NCBI GenBank assembly: GCA_947044365.1
Contig: OX345653.1
Span: 742,501 to 806,500, forward strand
Length of the DNA: 64,000 nt
Reading direction: 5' to 3'
From: Petrosia ficiformis
Taxonomy: Eukaryota; Porifera; Demospongiae; Haplosclerida; Petrosiidae
Positions 12,975 through 26,200 of the stretch are shown here, one piece after another (the first letter of the stretch is position 1; the number at the start of each line of letters is the position of its first letter). Made by a program: the position numbers and the translations under genes. The notes beneath the pieces were generated by a model. That model was not told where the DNA came from. It saw only the letters and a program-made list of their open reading frames with translations, and made no database searches.

Positions 12975-13226
12975 ACCTCTCCATCGAATATCTCCATGTG
13001 GCTGAGTTACTGCGCATGCGCGGCAGTTACTTACAAGCCCTTCACGTTGTCTGAGATTTAGAGAAGGTTAGTTGTTTAATTAGATAATAATTATATATTT
13101 ATATTATTATGCTGAAACAAATGATGCACCATTTAGTTACAATGATTTGCAATATAGTATTATATAATTATGGTCCCAATAAAAACCTAAGGTTTCATAA
13201 AATATATTCATTCTTTGTTCTTCAGA
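12975..13226. promoter_or_regulatory. Bidirectional promoter with NRF-1-like palindrome
   Basis: The interval between mS38 and eIF5A holds GCGCATGCGC at 13012-13021, the canonical nuclear respiratory factor 1 palindrome. It is one of very few GC-rich spots in the window. A donor-like site near 13067 and the acceptor ending at 13225 suggest a non-coding first exon for eIF5A. An NRF-1-type site fits control of a mitoribosomal gene. Confidence 0.65.
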
Positions 13227-15423
13227 ATGGCCGAAAGTGATTATGATTTTCAGGGAGGTGACTCTGGGGCTAGCAAAACCATTCCTATGCAATGTTCTGC
13301 TCTTCGTAAAGGTGGGATGGTAATGATCAAGAGTAGGCCATGCAAAATAGTAGAAATGTCCACATCTAAAACGGGCAAACATGGACATGCCAAGGTCAGC
13401 TAGTAATGTAATGTAATGTATACATGTAATATCACTGAGTAAGTGGCAAGTACATTTGATTAACCACAAACATGACCTTACTAAATCAATATTAAATTTT
13501 TCAATACCTATAAATAGATTTGTATATGATCTTATAATATTAGTATTGTGTATGTGTATTGTAATCTGTACAAACAAATTGAGCTCATTATAAATTCATA
13601 GTCTTAAATTAAATTGTGTGTGCTACACTCATTATGGTATTCACACTGTATAAGTGAACAAAAATTGGTTTTTAATTGCACCATGCACTCAATTATCTGC
13701 TCGTTTCCATAGCAGTTTCATGAATTTATAATGAGTTCAGTTCAATCCATAGTTTGTTTGTACAGTCATTCTCTATACTCAAGTGTTTTCTGTTAGTTAT
13801 AATGAAGTTCCTCTTGCTTGCATGTGTAGGTCCATCTTGTTGGTTTGGATATATTTACTGGTAAGAAATACGAAGATATATGTCCATCAACTCATAACAT
13901 GGATGTTCCTAATGTTCGTCGTACTGATTATCAGGTGGGTGTGTCACTATATTAGTAGTTAAAATGTCTAAATTTTCTCATAATAGTGCTTCCTTGATTT
14001 GGAAACTTTCTTTATGTCGTGATATGAAATATGTTGTGACAATTAAATATGTAATGTATATTTACTATATTACTGTTATGGACACAATGATATAGAAATG
14101 AGGCTATTATCAATGAATTGAATAAGGTTCGAGAATGAAATTTCCTTCCATGATATATGTAAAAAAAAAAAAGTGATATGATACGTCATGCATATGTCAC
14201 AATGTATCGTTATATCATGACAGCATTATCTCAAAGTATATTGGTAATTCAAATAGTCCTAGCAACATCGTAAAGGAACTCTCACAATACGAAATTACAG
14301 TCACTATAATTATATAATATAAAGGGGAGTATTGAAGGGGTTTAAGTTAGAATGGATCAGGTTGCAGAAAATAGTTATGTTGGAGAAGGAAACTGCATAT
14401 ACCAGAGCATATCTTATGAAGTGTTATAAATTTAGATTTTGAAGAATACATTTCTGTTCCAACGTTTAAATTTAAAGTGCTTAGGAGACCATGTGTATGG
14501 CAATATTAAACCCACTGCCAGACATTTGAGACATATTACATCATTTGGTCTGCTCCCTGTATATCGTTCACAATGTTCCTCATGATGGCCATACTAACAA
14601 TATACAGGCCACGAGGCCAGGAACATTGAGTCTTCAGATGAAATTGCAGCGCTTTGTAGTTCTATATGTTCTAATTTCTTTAATACAGCTAGTAGATATT
14701 GATGACAATTTCCTGAGTCTAATGAATGATAGTGGTGAGACTAAAGACGATATTAAATTACCAGATAATGACGTAGGCAAAGAAATTAAAACAAAATTTG
14801 ATAATGGTGAAAGTATATTGGTTACTGTATTGGTAAGTGAAACAAATGGATGGATGAGTGGATGGATGGATGGATGGATGGATGGATGGATGGATGAATG
14901 GATGGATGGATGGATGATGGATGGATGGATGGATGGATGGATGAGTGGATGAATGGATGAGTGGATGAATGGATGAATGGATGGATGGATGGAAGGGTGG
15001 GTGGGTGGATGAATGGATGGATGAGTGGATGGATGATGGATGGATGAGTTGATGGATGGAAGGGTGGGTGGATGGATGGATGGATGGATGGATGGATAGA
15101 TGGATGGATGGATGGATGGATGAATGGATGGATGGATGGATGGATGGATGAGTGGATGGATGGATGGATGGATGGAAGGGTGGGTGGATGGATGAATGGA
15201 TGGATGGATGAGTGGATTGATGGATGGATTGATGGGTGGATGGATGGATGGAATGGTGGATGGATGGATTGATGGATGGATGGATGGATGGATGGATGGA
15301 TGGATGGATGGGTTGCTTAATTACCATTACAATTTTTTTCATCTAATAAACTGTCTATAAATTCTCTTTCAGGCTGCCATGGATGAAGAATACGCTATAG
15401 CAGTGAAGAACATGCCCAAATGA
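13227..15423 (+). CDS. EIF5A: Translation factor eIF5A
   Basis: Exons 13227-13394, 13830-13934, 14689-14832 and 15373-15423 give 155 residues (human about 154). Known role: binds the ribosomal E site and relieves stalls at polyproline and other hard motifs; needs hypusine, made from one lysine by DHPS and DOHH. Seen: the hypusination loop [12 protein letters not shown] with the target lysine at residue 51, the N-terminal SH3-like half, and the C-terminal OB fold (from about residue 83). Start ATG directly follows an acceptor. Intron 3 carries a 470-base GGAT microsatellite that begins a few bases after the donor. Expected to be cytoplasmic and highly expressed. Confidence 0.96.
14845..15312. 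repeat. (ATGG)n microsatellite in eIF5A intron 3
   Basis: About 470 bases of imperfect ATGG repeats filling most of the last intron. The long open frames on both strands here (Met-Asp-Gly-Trp and Ile-His-Pro-Ser repeats) are repeat artefacts. Confidence 0.95.
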
Positions 15424-16460
15424 TGTCCATACCTTGTATTATCAAGTGGCAGGAACAATCCATGCTATAATTATATGTATCAAAAATGCAATCCCTTGGG
15501 GGATGGTTGCATGTAATGTATGTATGTAGACTAATTTAATAGTTACCTAATTATGTTACGTTTATTAATATTATTAATATTATTAATATTTCAATTATCA
15601 GATGTGTTCATTTTGTTAAAATCATAATTATATAATTCTTGTGTATTTTTGATGGTGTGTTTTGTAATTTCGTATTGCACGATTTGTAACTATATTCTTA
15701 ATCAATCAGTGTTTGAAAAGACGAGAGATGTCAGCATTTAATAATATATATGAGTGGGTTATAACCTACAACTGCTATCACTTCAAAGGTAGTATGTATT
15801 TGTTATTCATTGGTGTTTGAGAGAGATGTCAACGTTTAATAATAGAACATACAATGAACAATTGAAGTTACTTTGTGATTGGGTTATAACCCACAACTAA
15901 TCAAATATCAAGATCAAAGCTCATATTTGTTATTCATTGGTACATTAATTAAACATGGTGATATGTTTCATTGTTGTTGTATTCAATGAGGCCATGCTCT
16001 GTCATTTCAAGAGGTTCGTATGATGAGTTATCACTTCATATAAGGATAGTACTGTAGTTGTATTACTCACTCAAAATAGTATAATATTCATGCTTGAGTG
16101 AGAACACATATATCAACATATAGTCCTAACAATGTCAGTACTCCTAACCTACTTCTTATACCACGAGACTATATAAATATAACAATATTCATGACTCCTT
16201 ATATGACGTAACAACAATACAATGGCTGATTAAATAGTCCAATATTGAAGTTGGCTCTAGTATGGATGTCACCTGGCTTTATCATGCAACAAACCTCCTT
16301 CACTACTGCTTTCATTCGTATCACATATGGATTTCTCTATAATCTCAGACATGTGCAGTCATGGTATCTAAGCCACGTGCAAATAAATTAATTTAGAAAC
16401 AAATCATAATACTAGACACATCACTTTAAAAATTAATATTCAACTATTGACAAATTGATA
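15424..16460. other. eIF5A 3' flank with a diverged direct repeat
   Basis: This kilobase holds the 3' UTRs of two converging genes. Two diverged copies of a roughly 110-base unit lie at about 15705-15811 and 15815-15945 (shared GAGATGTCA, then TTTAATAATA and GGGTTATAACC). No coding potential seen. Confidence 0.5.
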
Positions 16461-17895
<1,435 letters not shown>

Positions 17896-18004
17896 TTTTA
17901 TACAGAATTAATAACACACCCACGCATTTAATAAATGGGTGGGGCTGACTAATGTGATTATGACATAATAGTAAATAGTTTTCTTTCTCGACAAGAAGGA
18001 AGCA

Positions 18005-19923
18005 ATGGCTACTGGAGGGAGTGATAAACCTGCTGAACTACAAAAGATTGGCAGTAACTTAATACAAAATGTCAAGACAAAGGAGGTTAGTTTTACAGAA
18101 TTAATAAAAACTTGCTCTTTTATCAAATAATATTTAGTCTATTGCAGTTGAGAGTTTATGGGCAGACAATGATGTTGTTATTATGTTTCTAAGAAGATTT
18201 GGATGACAGTTGTGTCGGCTTGGGGCTGTTAAAATCAGCCTCATAAAGGTGAAACTCAACATTCATAAGCATGCAAATCTCACGCTATGTTTCTTTCGTC
18301 TTAGCCAGAACTAGCTAGCCAGGGGGTAGAACTGGTGGGTATCGGTTTGGAACAACTGGGAGCAGAAGAATTTGTGCAGAGGGAATTTCTTAATGGTGAA
18401 GTTTACGTTGATGAGAAGAAGCAGTGTTATCAAGATTTGGGTTTCAGAAGGTGCATGTCCATATAAGTAAAAGAACAATATTTAATTACAAATTCCAACA
18501 TACAAATATAGAACATTCTTCAAAAATTTAAGAGGTCCATATAATTAAAAGAACAATATTTAAATTCCAACATACAAATATAGAACATTTTTCAAAAATT
18601 TAAGAGGTTTTGTCACTATGTTGGGATGGAGGGCCATAGACTGACCTTTCAGCGAGGTCCCTAAATTTTGTTAAAGGACCTTTTATAAAGATTTAATTTA
18701 ATGGGTGTGGTCTCCACATTACTATAATAAAATAATATTGTAGTGACTAAAGAAGAGCACTCTACAATAATGGTCTGTTTTATGAAGCATTCTTAGGGTT
18801 TCAATCATTTTACAAACAGCTTAGGTACCATCTCAGACCTTAATCCCTTTCTGGTTCTTTCCTCTTCTTTTTACTCATTATCATACTATAGATTTTCTTG
18901 GTTAACTGTTTTCAAGGCACTCGTTAGTGCTGTCACTCGTAAATCCCTTTCAGAGGTATGTATATTCATTAAATAATCTTATATTCACACACTCATAGAC
19001 CACACACACACACACATACATACATACATCTGTATAATTATAATGCACACATAGATCTGTACATACCTACACACATATACACATACACATATGCAGTGGT
19101 GTGGAAACAGCCAGTCATGCAGGACATTGTCCGATAAATGTATTGAATGTCCGGTAAATTGAAACTAAACTGTATACAAAGTATATGGGGAACAGGACAA
19201 GAGTGGTGAAAATAGGCCAAAATGTCCGGTAGTTGGCTCAATGTTTCCACACCCCTGCACATATGTACACTCACACCTGCACACACATACATACATAGAT
19301 GTGTATATTCATATACATACACACATACATAAGTACACTCACACTTACACACACATACATACATACACATATACTTAATCCGTTCTAATTCTTGCTCAGA
19401 TTCATTTATGAGATTATATTTTCTTAGGCAAAAGAAAGAAAAATAGACGGAAATTTAAGTGGTGATGGATTACAAAATGGTGGACTGCTGATTGTCAGAA
19501 AAGGTGGCACAGAAGTCCTTCTATTCCACAAAGAACAAATGCCTGGTGATCATGTTTCTAACGAAATCATTTTGGATACACTGGGAATTATTTCTAAACA
19601 AAACATGTGAGTAGTTAATATACCTAGATTCTTATCAGAAATGATATTTCAGTGTAATATACTGTATGAATATTCTTTAATATTAGCCTGTGCTGTTTAT
19701 TGTGGATGTGCAATAACTGTGTTACCATAGTTACTGCACTCTATTACCATAGTTACTGCATGCCTGGTTACTAGGAAGTTATAAACTGTATAATATAACT
19801 ATGAAACCTCCAAAAATCTCATACTATTTTTATATCATCCATACTAGTATAACAGAAGAAATTACAAAAACAGATGAAGATTGTAATGAAGAATGCTCTC
19901 TACCTCCTTCAGTACCACAATAG
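18005..19923 (+). CDS. PRXL2/SelU-family selenoprotein with in-frame TGA
   Basis: Exons 18005-18085, 18153-18248, 18305-18450, 18892-18955, 19428-19606 and 19848-19923 give 213 residues if TGA at 18204-18206 is read as selenocysteine 45. The site reads F-G-(TGA)-Q-L-C-R, aligning with the C-x-x-C redox motif of the peroxiredoxin-like 2 family and making it U-x-x-C. The protein is intact on both sides: LVGIGLEQLGAEEF, YVDEKKQCYQDLGFRR and NLSGDGLQNGGLLIV follow the PRXL2B (prostamide/PGF synthase) pattern closely. Known: PRXL2 proteins have a thioredoxin fold, and fish, birds and other lineages carry selenocysteine forms called SelU. A well-formed SECIS lies 129 bases after the stop. The exon 2 acceptor (GTTGAG|AGT) is the only one keeping frame and is slightly uncertain. 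Confidence 0.88.
18204..18206 (+). other. Candidate selenocysteine codon (TGA)
   Basis: An in-frame TGA at the place of the first redox cysteine of the PRXL2 motif, three codons before the second cysteine (TGT). Reading continues in the same frame into the conserved downstream sequence, so neither a frameshift nor an intron is needed. Confidence 0.85.
19117..19258. repeat. Dispersed repeat A, copy 2
   Basis: Lies in intron 4 of the PRXL2 gene and matches 8190-8325. It contains two TGTCCGGTA words about 70 bases apart and is flanked by CACA-rich simple repeats on both sides. Confidence 0.7.
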
Positions 19924-20051
19924 AAATAAAGATTAACATCAACAATATCATATCATACAGTCTATTAATTGTCTCTCGGAATGAAAATTAATGTTTGTGT
20001 GTAATTTATAATATATCATCGTGTTTCTATGTATTATGTATGTAATGTTAA

Positions 20052-20114
20052 GAGTACATATGATATAGACATGTCAAATCATGTGGTCATGTCTGTTGAT
20101 GGAATTAAGTACTC
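20052..20114 (+). promoter_or_regulatory. SECIS element (selenocysteine insertion)
   Basis: Lower helix GAGTAC (20052-20057) pairs with GTACTC (20109-20114). The 5' core ATGAT (20060-20064) faces TGAT (20097-20100), giving the non-Watson-Crick UGAU/UGAU quartet. The upper helix of nine pairs joins 20065-20073 (ATAGACATG) to 20088-20096 (CATGTCTGT). A 14-base apical loop begins TCAAATC, with the unpaired AAA eleven bases beyond the quartet. All hallmarks of a eukaryotic SECIS are present at the expected spacing, in the 3' UTR of a gene with an in-frame TGA. Confidence 0.88.
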
Positions 20115-20268
20115 ATTTCACATTACATTATAATACTAAACCACAATGTCACATATAATGGGAAGGAGTTAATACAAGTGACCGACATGAGAATATAGTT
20201 TCAAGACGAAGTAATACTTACGACAAAACATCTAATTAAAATACAAAAGAACTTATAAAACGGTTAGT

Positions 20269-23200
20269 CTACAATGGCTTCGATTTTGGAAAGAATTTAT
20301 CAAGTCTTTCAGCTAAGTCAGGTTGCTGCAAATTATTTCTGATAACACCTTGTACCCATTGGCCGATATCTTCAGGAGTATATATTCCAACTTTTCTCAT
20401 AGAATCTCGTCCCTCTGGACTATTCAAAGGTGAATGTCTTCTTTGTAAAAGAGAACAGAATTTTACTGTACAATTGGAATGTATAGCTGATAGTTTCCAA
20501 CTTTTTGCTGAAAAAATTAAAAGATATAATTATAATTACGATATATCAAAATATTAATGTGAACAAGAATCACATTGTACCTCAAGTTCACGTTGAAAGT
20601 TCCTCTTCATTTCTTCTACCATTCCTGGTGGACAAACAGGCACTATCTCTTCTTTACAGTTTTCATAGATATCGTCTGCATGTGTCAAACAGACTAAAAC
20701 TGGTACTGACGATAATTCATTTTGAAATATTTCCATCCACTCTCTTGCAGAAGCTGTATGAAACCTACTGTTATAACAACACATATGTAATCATTATACA
20801 ATTGTTTAACAAATATTTAGCATACATTAAAATGTTTAGCATTATAACATAGTTTGTAGCCTAACTTACTCTTGTCCACAGACGAAAATGATCACTTGTG
20901 CTAACCCAACAAGCAATTTAGCCAATCCTTTGATTGATTCATCCCGATCATCAACACCAGGAAAGTCAATAATGCTTAGACCCTCAACACTATCGTCCAT
21001 ATTATAAATGAAGGGTACTGTAGTTCGGGCACCCTGAGTCGTACCAGTGACTGTCTATATAAATTTTTAAGAGTATAAATTAATATATGAATTAGTCATT
21101 CTTTAAGTTTCATTTCTACAAAAGAACTTACTTCCATTTTGAAGACTTCCTTCACAAGAGTTGACTTTCCACAGTTGACAAGCCCTATTACACCAACAGT
21201 AGTGTACTTCGCCAGACCTTCTCTTAAGCGATAGATATTCAGTGCCCAAATCATCCAGCAAGCCAGGAGAGGTCTATGAGATACTGGAACAAGAGCCAAG
21301 GCAGTTGTACTGAAGTTGGTATTCCAGTTCGAAATTACTGCAGCCACCTTCGTTTTGGTGGTGATGTTAAACTGTTCACAAAGCCCAACAAGCTCTCTTT
21401 CAAGCGAATAGCTAATGTAGTGACTGCTACAAGTAACAGTTTTGTTCATTCCCTGAAGCAGAAATTGCAACTTTGCATCATAACTTGAAAGATCTTCATC
21501 CAAATCTTTCCTCTCATTATTCTTTAGAACTCCTTGAATAAACTTTGTTATTTGGATAACTAACATCTGCTGTCGTCTGGATGATAGAATATTAAGGATA
21601 TCTTTTCTTTGAAGGGCAAAGAGTGCCCACACACCAACAGCACCAGCTGTATCAGCACTAGCAAATGCTTCTGCAGTATCTTTAGCGTTATTCACTAAAG
21701 GAATACGAATCTGCTGCTCCATAAAACCACCAAGCATTGCAACACAAGGATCTAAATCATTCTCGATGAGTGTATTAACAGTTTCTAGCATTTTGTTATT
21801 TCCAGTAGCTATGGCTCCAACACTCTGATCAGAATCTTTGTGTTCATCAGAGAGTTTAGCAAGTTCCTCTCTTGCTTCACGTAATATGACTGGTAGGGGT
21901 GTTAATCCTTTATTATGCATGTCACTCGATATTGGATATGCCTCACTAATGTTACGACCACAAATTAACTTAGAATTTCCACTTTGGCTAATTCTTTCAG
22001 CTATACAAAGCAGACGTTCAGAGAGAGCAAAAGAATGCGAAGGATGCAAAAGATGTTGATGCAAAGGAACAGCAACAGTAGAAACCTTTTTCTTAGTAGG
22101 ACGTTTTTCTGTTTGCGTATGATGAGTATTAACTGAGGGATTCTGCTTAACTTTACGCTTTGGAGTGTTGCCCACACTATAAAATGCTTGAGTATCAGGG
22201 AAAAAAGGAATTTGTGTTTGCAATGCATATGCACTAGACTCAACATATCTATATGCAACATTACTGCTAAAAGGAGGAGGAGTTACATGCATTCTTCTTA
22301 ATGAAAAAGTATCTCTCAATCTATAAGCAGCTCTAAAACATCCATCTGCCATCAGCTTAGAACAAGGGAATGATGAGTGAGAAGCAAGAACAGATTCTGT
22401 ACATTTTTGTGCTGTTCTACTGGAAGAACATCCTGCTATTGCAAAAAATATGCTTTCCATTGGAACGATTCTAGCCGCCTCTTGAAGGAAGTTTACTATG
22501 AGTTGAAATCGTTTACTTGGACAAGTTCGTTTACTTTTTTGCGCTTCCGGTGATAGCTCCAGCAGAGCACTCAAGAATGCAAGCTGAATAATCTGGCTAG
22601 GAGTTTGTTTAGCTAGTTGACTCTGTCGGAACGAAATGGGATCTGGCTCCTAAATTGGAAAATATAGATTATGCAATTATTGTCATACATTGACAGAGGG
22701 TTATAAATTAAGAAAAAGACAAGAACGAAGCTCTAAATTGAATTGCATAATTATATTTGTGTGTGAATATAGAATAACATACCTTAAAGGTTACCGGAAT
22801 TGTATGAGTGACTGGCTCACTGAAATGACTTTGTATGACAACATCAAGATAGTCTAGTTCTCCAGTATCAAAGCAATCATCCAGACCATGATTGTACTGT
22901 ATCTGCTTTTGCGAGACATCTTGAGCTGATATTGGAATTTCCAGACGTTTTCCATTGATATCAACAATAATTTGGGTACAAAACCAAAGACTATCTCCCT
23001 CAAAGACAAAGCTTGTCTCTTTTCCATTTGGATGTTTTTGATGGTGTATTTCTACCTTAGAGATAGAAGGTTTGATAGACTGAACTTCCTTTATGCTTCC
23101 TTTCGGCTTCTTTAGGGGCATTTCATATTGAGGCTTTTTATCCAAGTATCCCCTTAGTACTTTTAGTTGGTAGACACACATATCATGCTGCAATAAAGAA

Positions 23201-26200
23201 TTTAAATATAATCACTACATGTTGTAACTTATGAAAAGACACACTCAAAAGTAGAGCAATATGTAGTTTCCTAAGTAGTAACACAGTACACAATAGCAAA
23301 GAACTGCTCATAACAAACAGAATGTCCTATGTCCTTTTTTATAGTGCATGATTGTCATAATTTTTAATACAGATCAAGTGCAGCATTTAGTTTGTTAATA
23401 CATCATTCCTAATGATAGTTTCCTACATGTAAAGCACTCTCAAAGCAGATAGATATAATTTTATAAGTATAGGCAAAATTTGGCTGATTAGATCAAATGG
23501 TCTAATTAACGTATTTTCATAATTAAGAATGAGAAGATTGTGCCTTCTGTTTCATTTTCAGTTATGTCTTTATACAAATGATTATTTATATATATCATTA
23601 TTCACACTTTCTATACACAGATACCTGTTTAAAATTGTGTTCTTCTAATCTGTCAAATAAATAAGAAGCAATCTCTATCTCTGGACGTTCCATCTGTTCC
23701 CAATATGTGCTTTGACGATTTTCCTGAATAAAATACGAACTTCCAAATTGATTTCCTAATACTTCACGTGACGATGATACTAATCTCAAATATCTTGGCA
23801 AAACGAGCTTTGAAAATTCCAACTGTTGCTCCTGCAAAATGTATTATACTGCTTACTATTTACCTGTTAAACACAGTGAGCTAACAATTAGGTAAACATA
23901 TATAGTTCAGTGTATTTTGACATCAATTCCAAATACAGTGTCAATGATGAAAGGCTAGCACTGACAATTAAGTGCTTTATGATGTATTTAATGTCAGTGA
24001 CTGCATTACCACATAATATATGTTCAAAGTCTACATATAACTATAAAAAAACTTTTGCAAATTTGCTTACCACAGTATCATGTTGTAAACCAAAACCCAT
24101 AATTTCATTTATAAAGCGTATTTTTGGCACAAAATCATCTTTTAAAAAGAAAGAGTGAAGATATGGGAATGCATCAGGGCAATCATCACAAAATTTCTGA
24201 GAGTTTCCTTGCAGAAGAGGCCCAAACATGATGCAAGTTAGACTATATGACAGTATCTCTGCACTGAAAAATGGTAAATTCCATAGTTTCATAAAAATAC
24301 AACGTGCAAGTAAACCTCCACTGGAGAATCCTACAAAAGACAAGAGATTAAAAAATGTATGCGAATGTGTATGTACTATATTAATAAGATTATATACATT
24401 AACATGAAGTGGACAAATGGAGAAGTGAAAAACTCCTACATACATATTCTTAAAATACTATAGACAAAGCAAAGCTCAATGGAGGATGCAACTTGCGGGA
24501 CAGTTTTCTCTTTTGTTAACTACTATACAAGAACAGTATAGATTTCATCTTGGGCAGAGGGAGAAAACCTATTTTTAAACTGATAAAAAAGAGTCTAGGC
24601 CATAGCCATTAAGATTATGTTGTACAATTAAAATTTTAAAATACTTGCTTAGTCTTTAAAGATGGACAGTAAGTCCATAGACCTGTCCAAAAGCTATATT
24701 CCACACAAAAAAATGGTTCTGTGCTTAATCAATTTTCATTGCTGTTATAGCATACATCCAAGTGCTAGTCTTTCCTCTCTAAATGGCTACATGAGACTAT
24801 TCCAAGTGCCACAGGGAATTATGGTCACTGCATATGCTATACTCAAAGGCCTAACATCACAGTGACCATATTCCATATAGCACTCAAAGGCATGCTACAA
24901 AATTTATATAATTATATTATACATAATTATAGTCCTGTACTCTTGGTTAGTTACCAGTGAAAACTAGTCTCTTCCCCTGGTTTAATAATTCAGTGAAATA
25001 CCTCAGTGGAATATAACTCAGTTGCTTGAGAAAATCTGAAATAATATGAAACAATAAAAATTAATATCAAATTAAAAATGTGTGGTTGAGACATCAATTA
25101 AATTTCCTGAAATTACAATACAATATTATGGCAGAAAATGCTATATTTATTTCAGCTACGAGGAGGATCCCCTTTTTGTAATCCACATTTTTACATAACA
25201 AAATATTAAACTGTGTAATAAAATACCTTCTGGTCCATCTTCATCTTTATACATTGCAAATGCAATGTAAAAAATGGATCCTTGTTGAGCAATAAGGATT
25301 TTTGCATTTTTTTTATTGGTCACAGATAATGATATTTCATCAAAACTGTGTCCATACTCCTTTAACTTTTCTTCCAATTCCTGTACTGATAAGAAGACAT
25401 GTGGAGCGACAGTAGACACTATAGATGAACAGATGCTAGCATGGTACACGGTGTCTTTGCTAAAGAGTGGAGGAGAATCACACACTGTTCCATCCACAAC
25501 TTCAGAAGGTTTTAGTCCATCAGATGGTTCCTCCAGTTTTTCAAAGCACCAATCGATAATCTCACTTGGAATCAATGCATTCATAATTAGCTCATTCAAT
25601 TGCTTGCGTATGTCTTCACAATTGACTCCATCTTCAAGAGACTTACGAATATGACTCTCTATACGTGACTTCATGAGCCGAATGGCAGACTCTGAGTCAG
25701 TCCCGGAAATATCCATGTCATGTGAATAAACCTCTAAAGCAATTGCCAGAGCTTTGAATTGTTGATCAGAGGAGATAGGACTTTCTCCTTGAGGATCTAC
25801 ACAATTTTCAAGCAAAAAATGACACCAGTATTTATAATAATTACCTTATATATAAAACATTCAAACTTTTATGTAATTGATCATCATTACATGCTGTATA
25901 TCTGTCTGAATGACAATATAACTACACGGTCAATATTATGTAATATTTCATCAAAGTATGTAGTAAACATATGTTGTACGCATAATTGAGGAAATTATGT
26001 CATTCTTGGAGGTTTGATCAATTAAATGGCTAAAAGAACACATGCTCGAGCTATGTACAGTCTACAGAATACAGCTATAATTTGTAGAAACTACAATTTA
26101 TAGCTGTTGTAGCTGCAGGACATTGCAAACATTGAAAACCTCAAAGCAATCATAGGGGTAATTTTCCTTCATATTTCTTGTTTCTCCGTAATTTGTTACT

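Noticed and set aside
14758..15342. Long His-Pro-Ser and Met-Asp-Gly-Trp open frames
   Set aside because: They are translations of the GGAT microsatellite in eIF5A intron 3; every frame is open because the period is four bases with no stop words.
18204..18206. TGA as a pseudogene mutation in PRXL2
   Set aside because: It falls exactly at the redox cysteine position, all other exons are intact, and a SECIS follows the gene.
19925..19930. AATAAA directly after the PRXL2 stop as the polyadenylation signal
   Set aside because: Use would leave almost no 3' UTR and exclude the SECIS; the hexamer is common by chance in this AT-rich DNA, so I did not annotate it.
21096..22574. 492-codon exon as a stand-alone GTPase gene
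   Set aside because: It lacks G3 and G4, which lie in the next exons, and its upstream joins to 22783-23187 and beyond keep frame at consensus sites.
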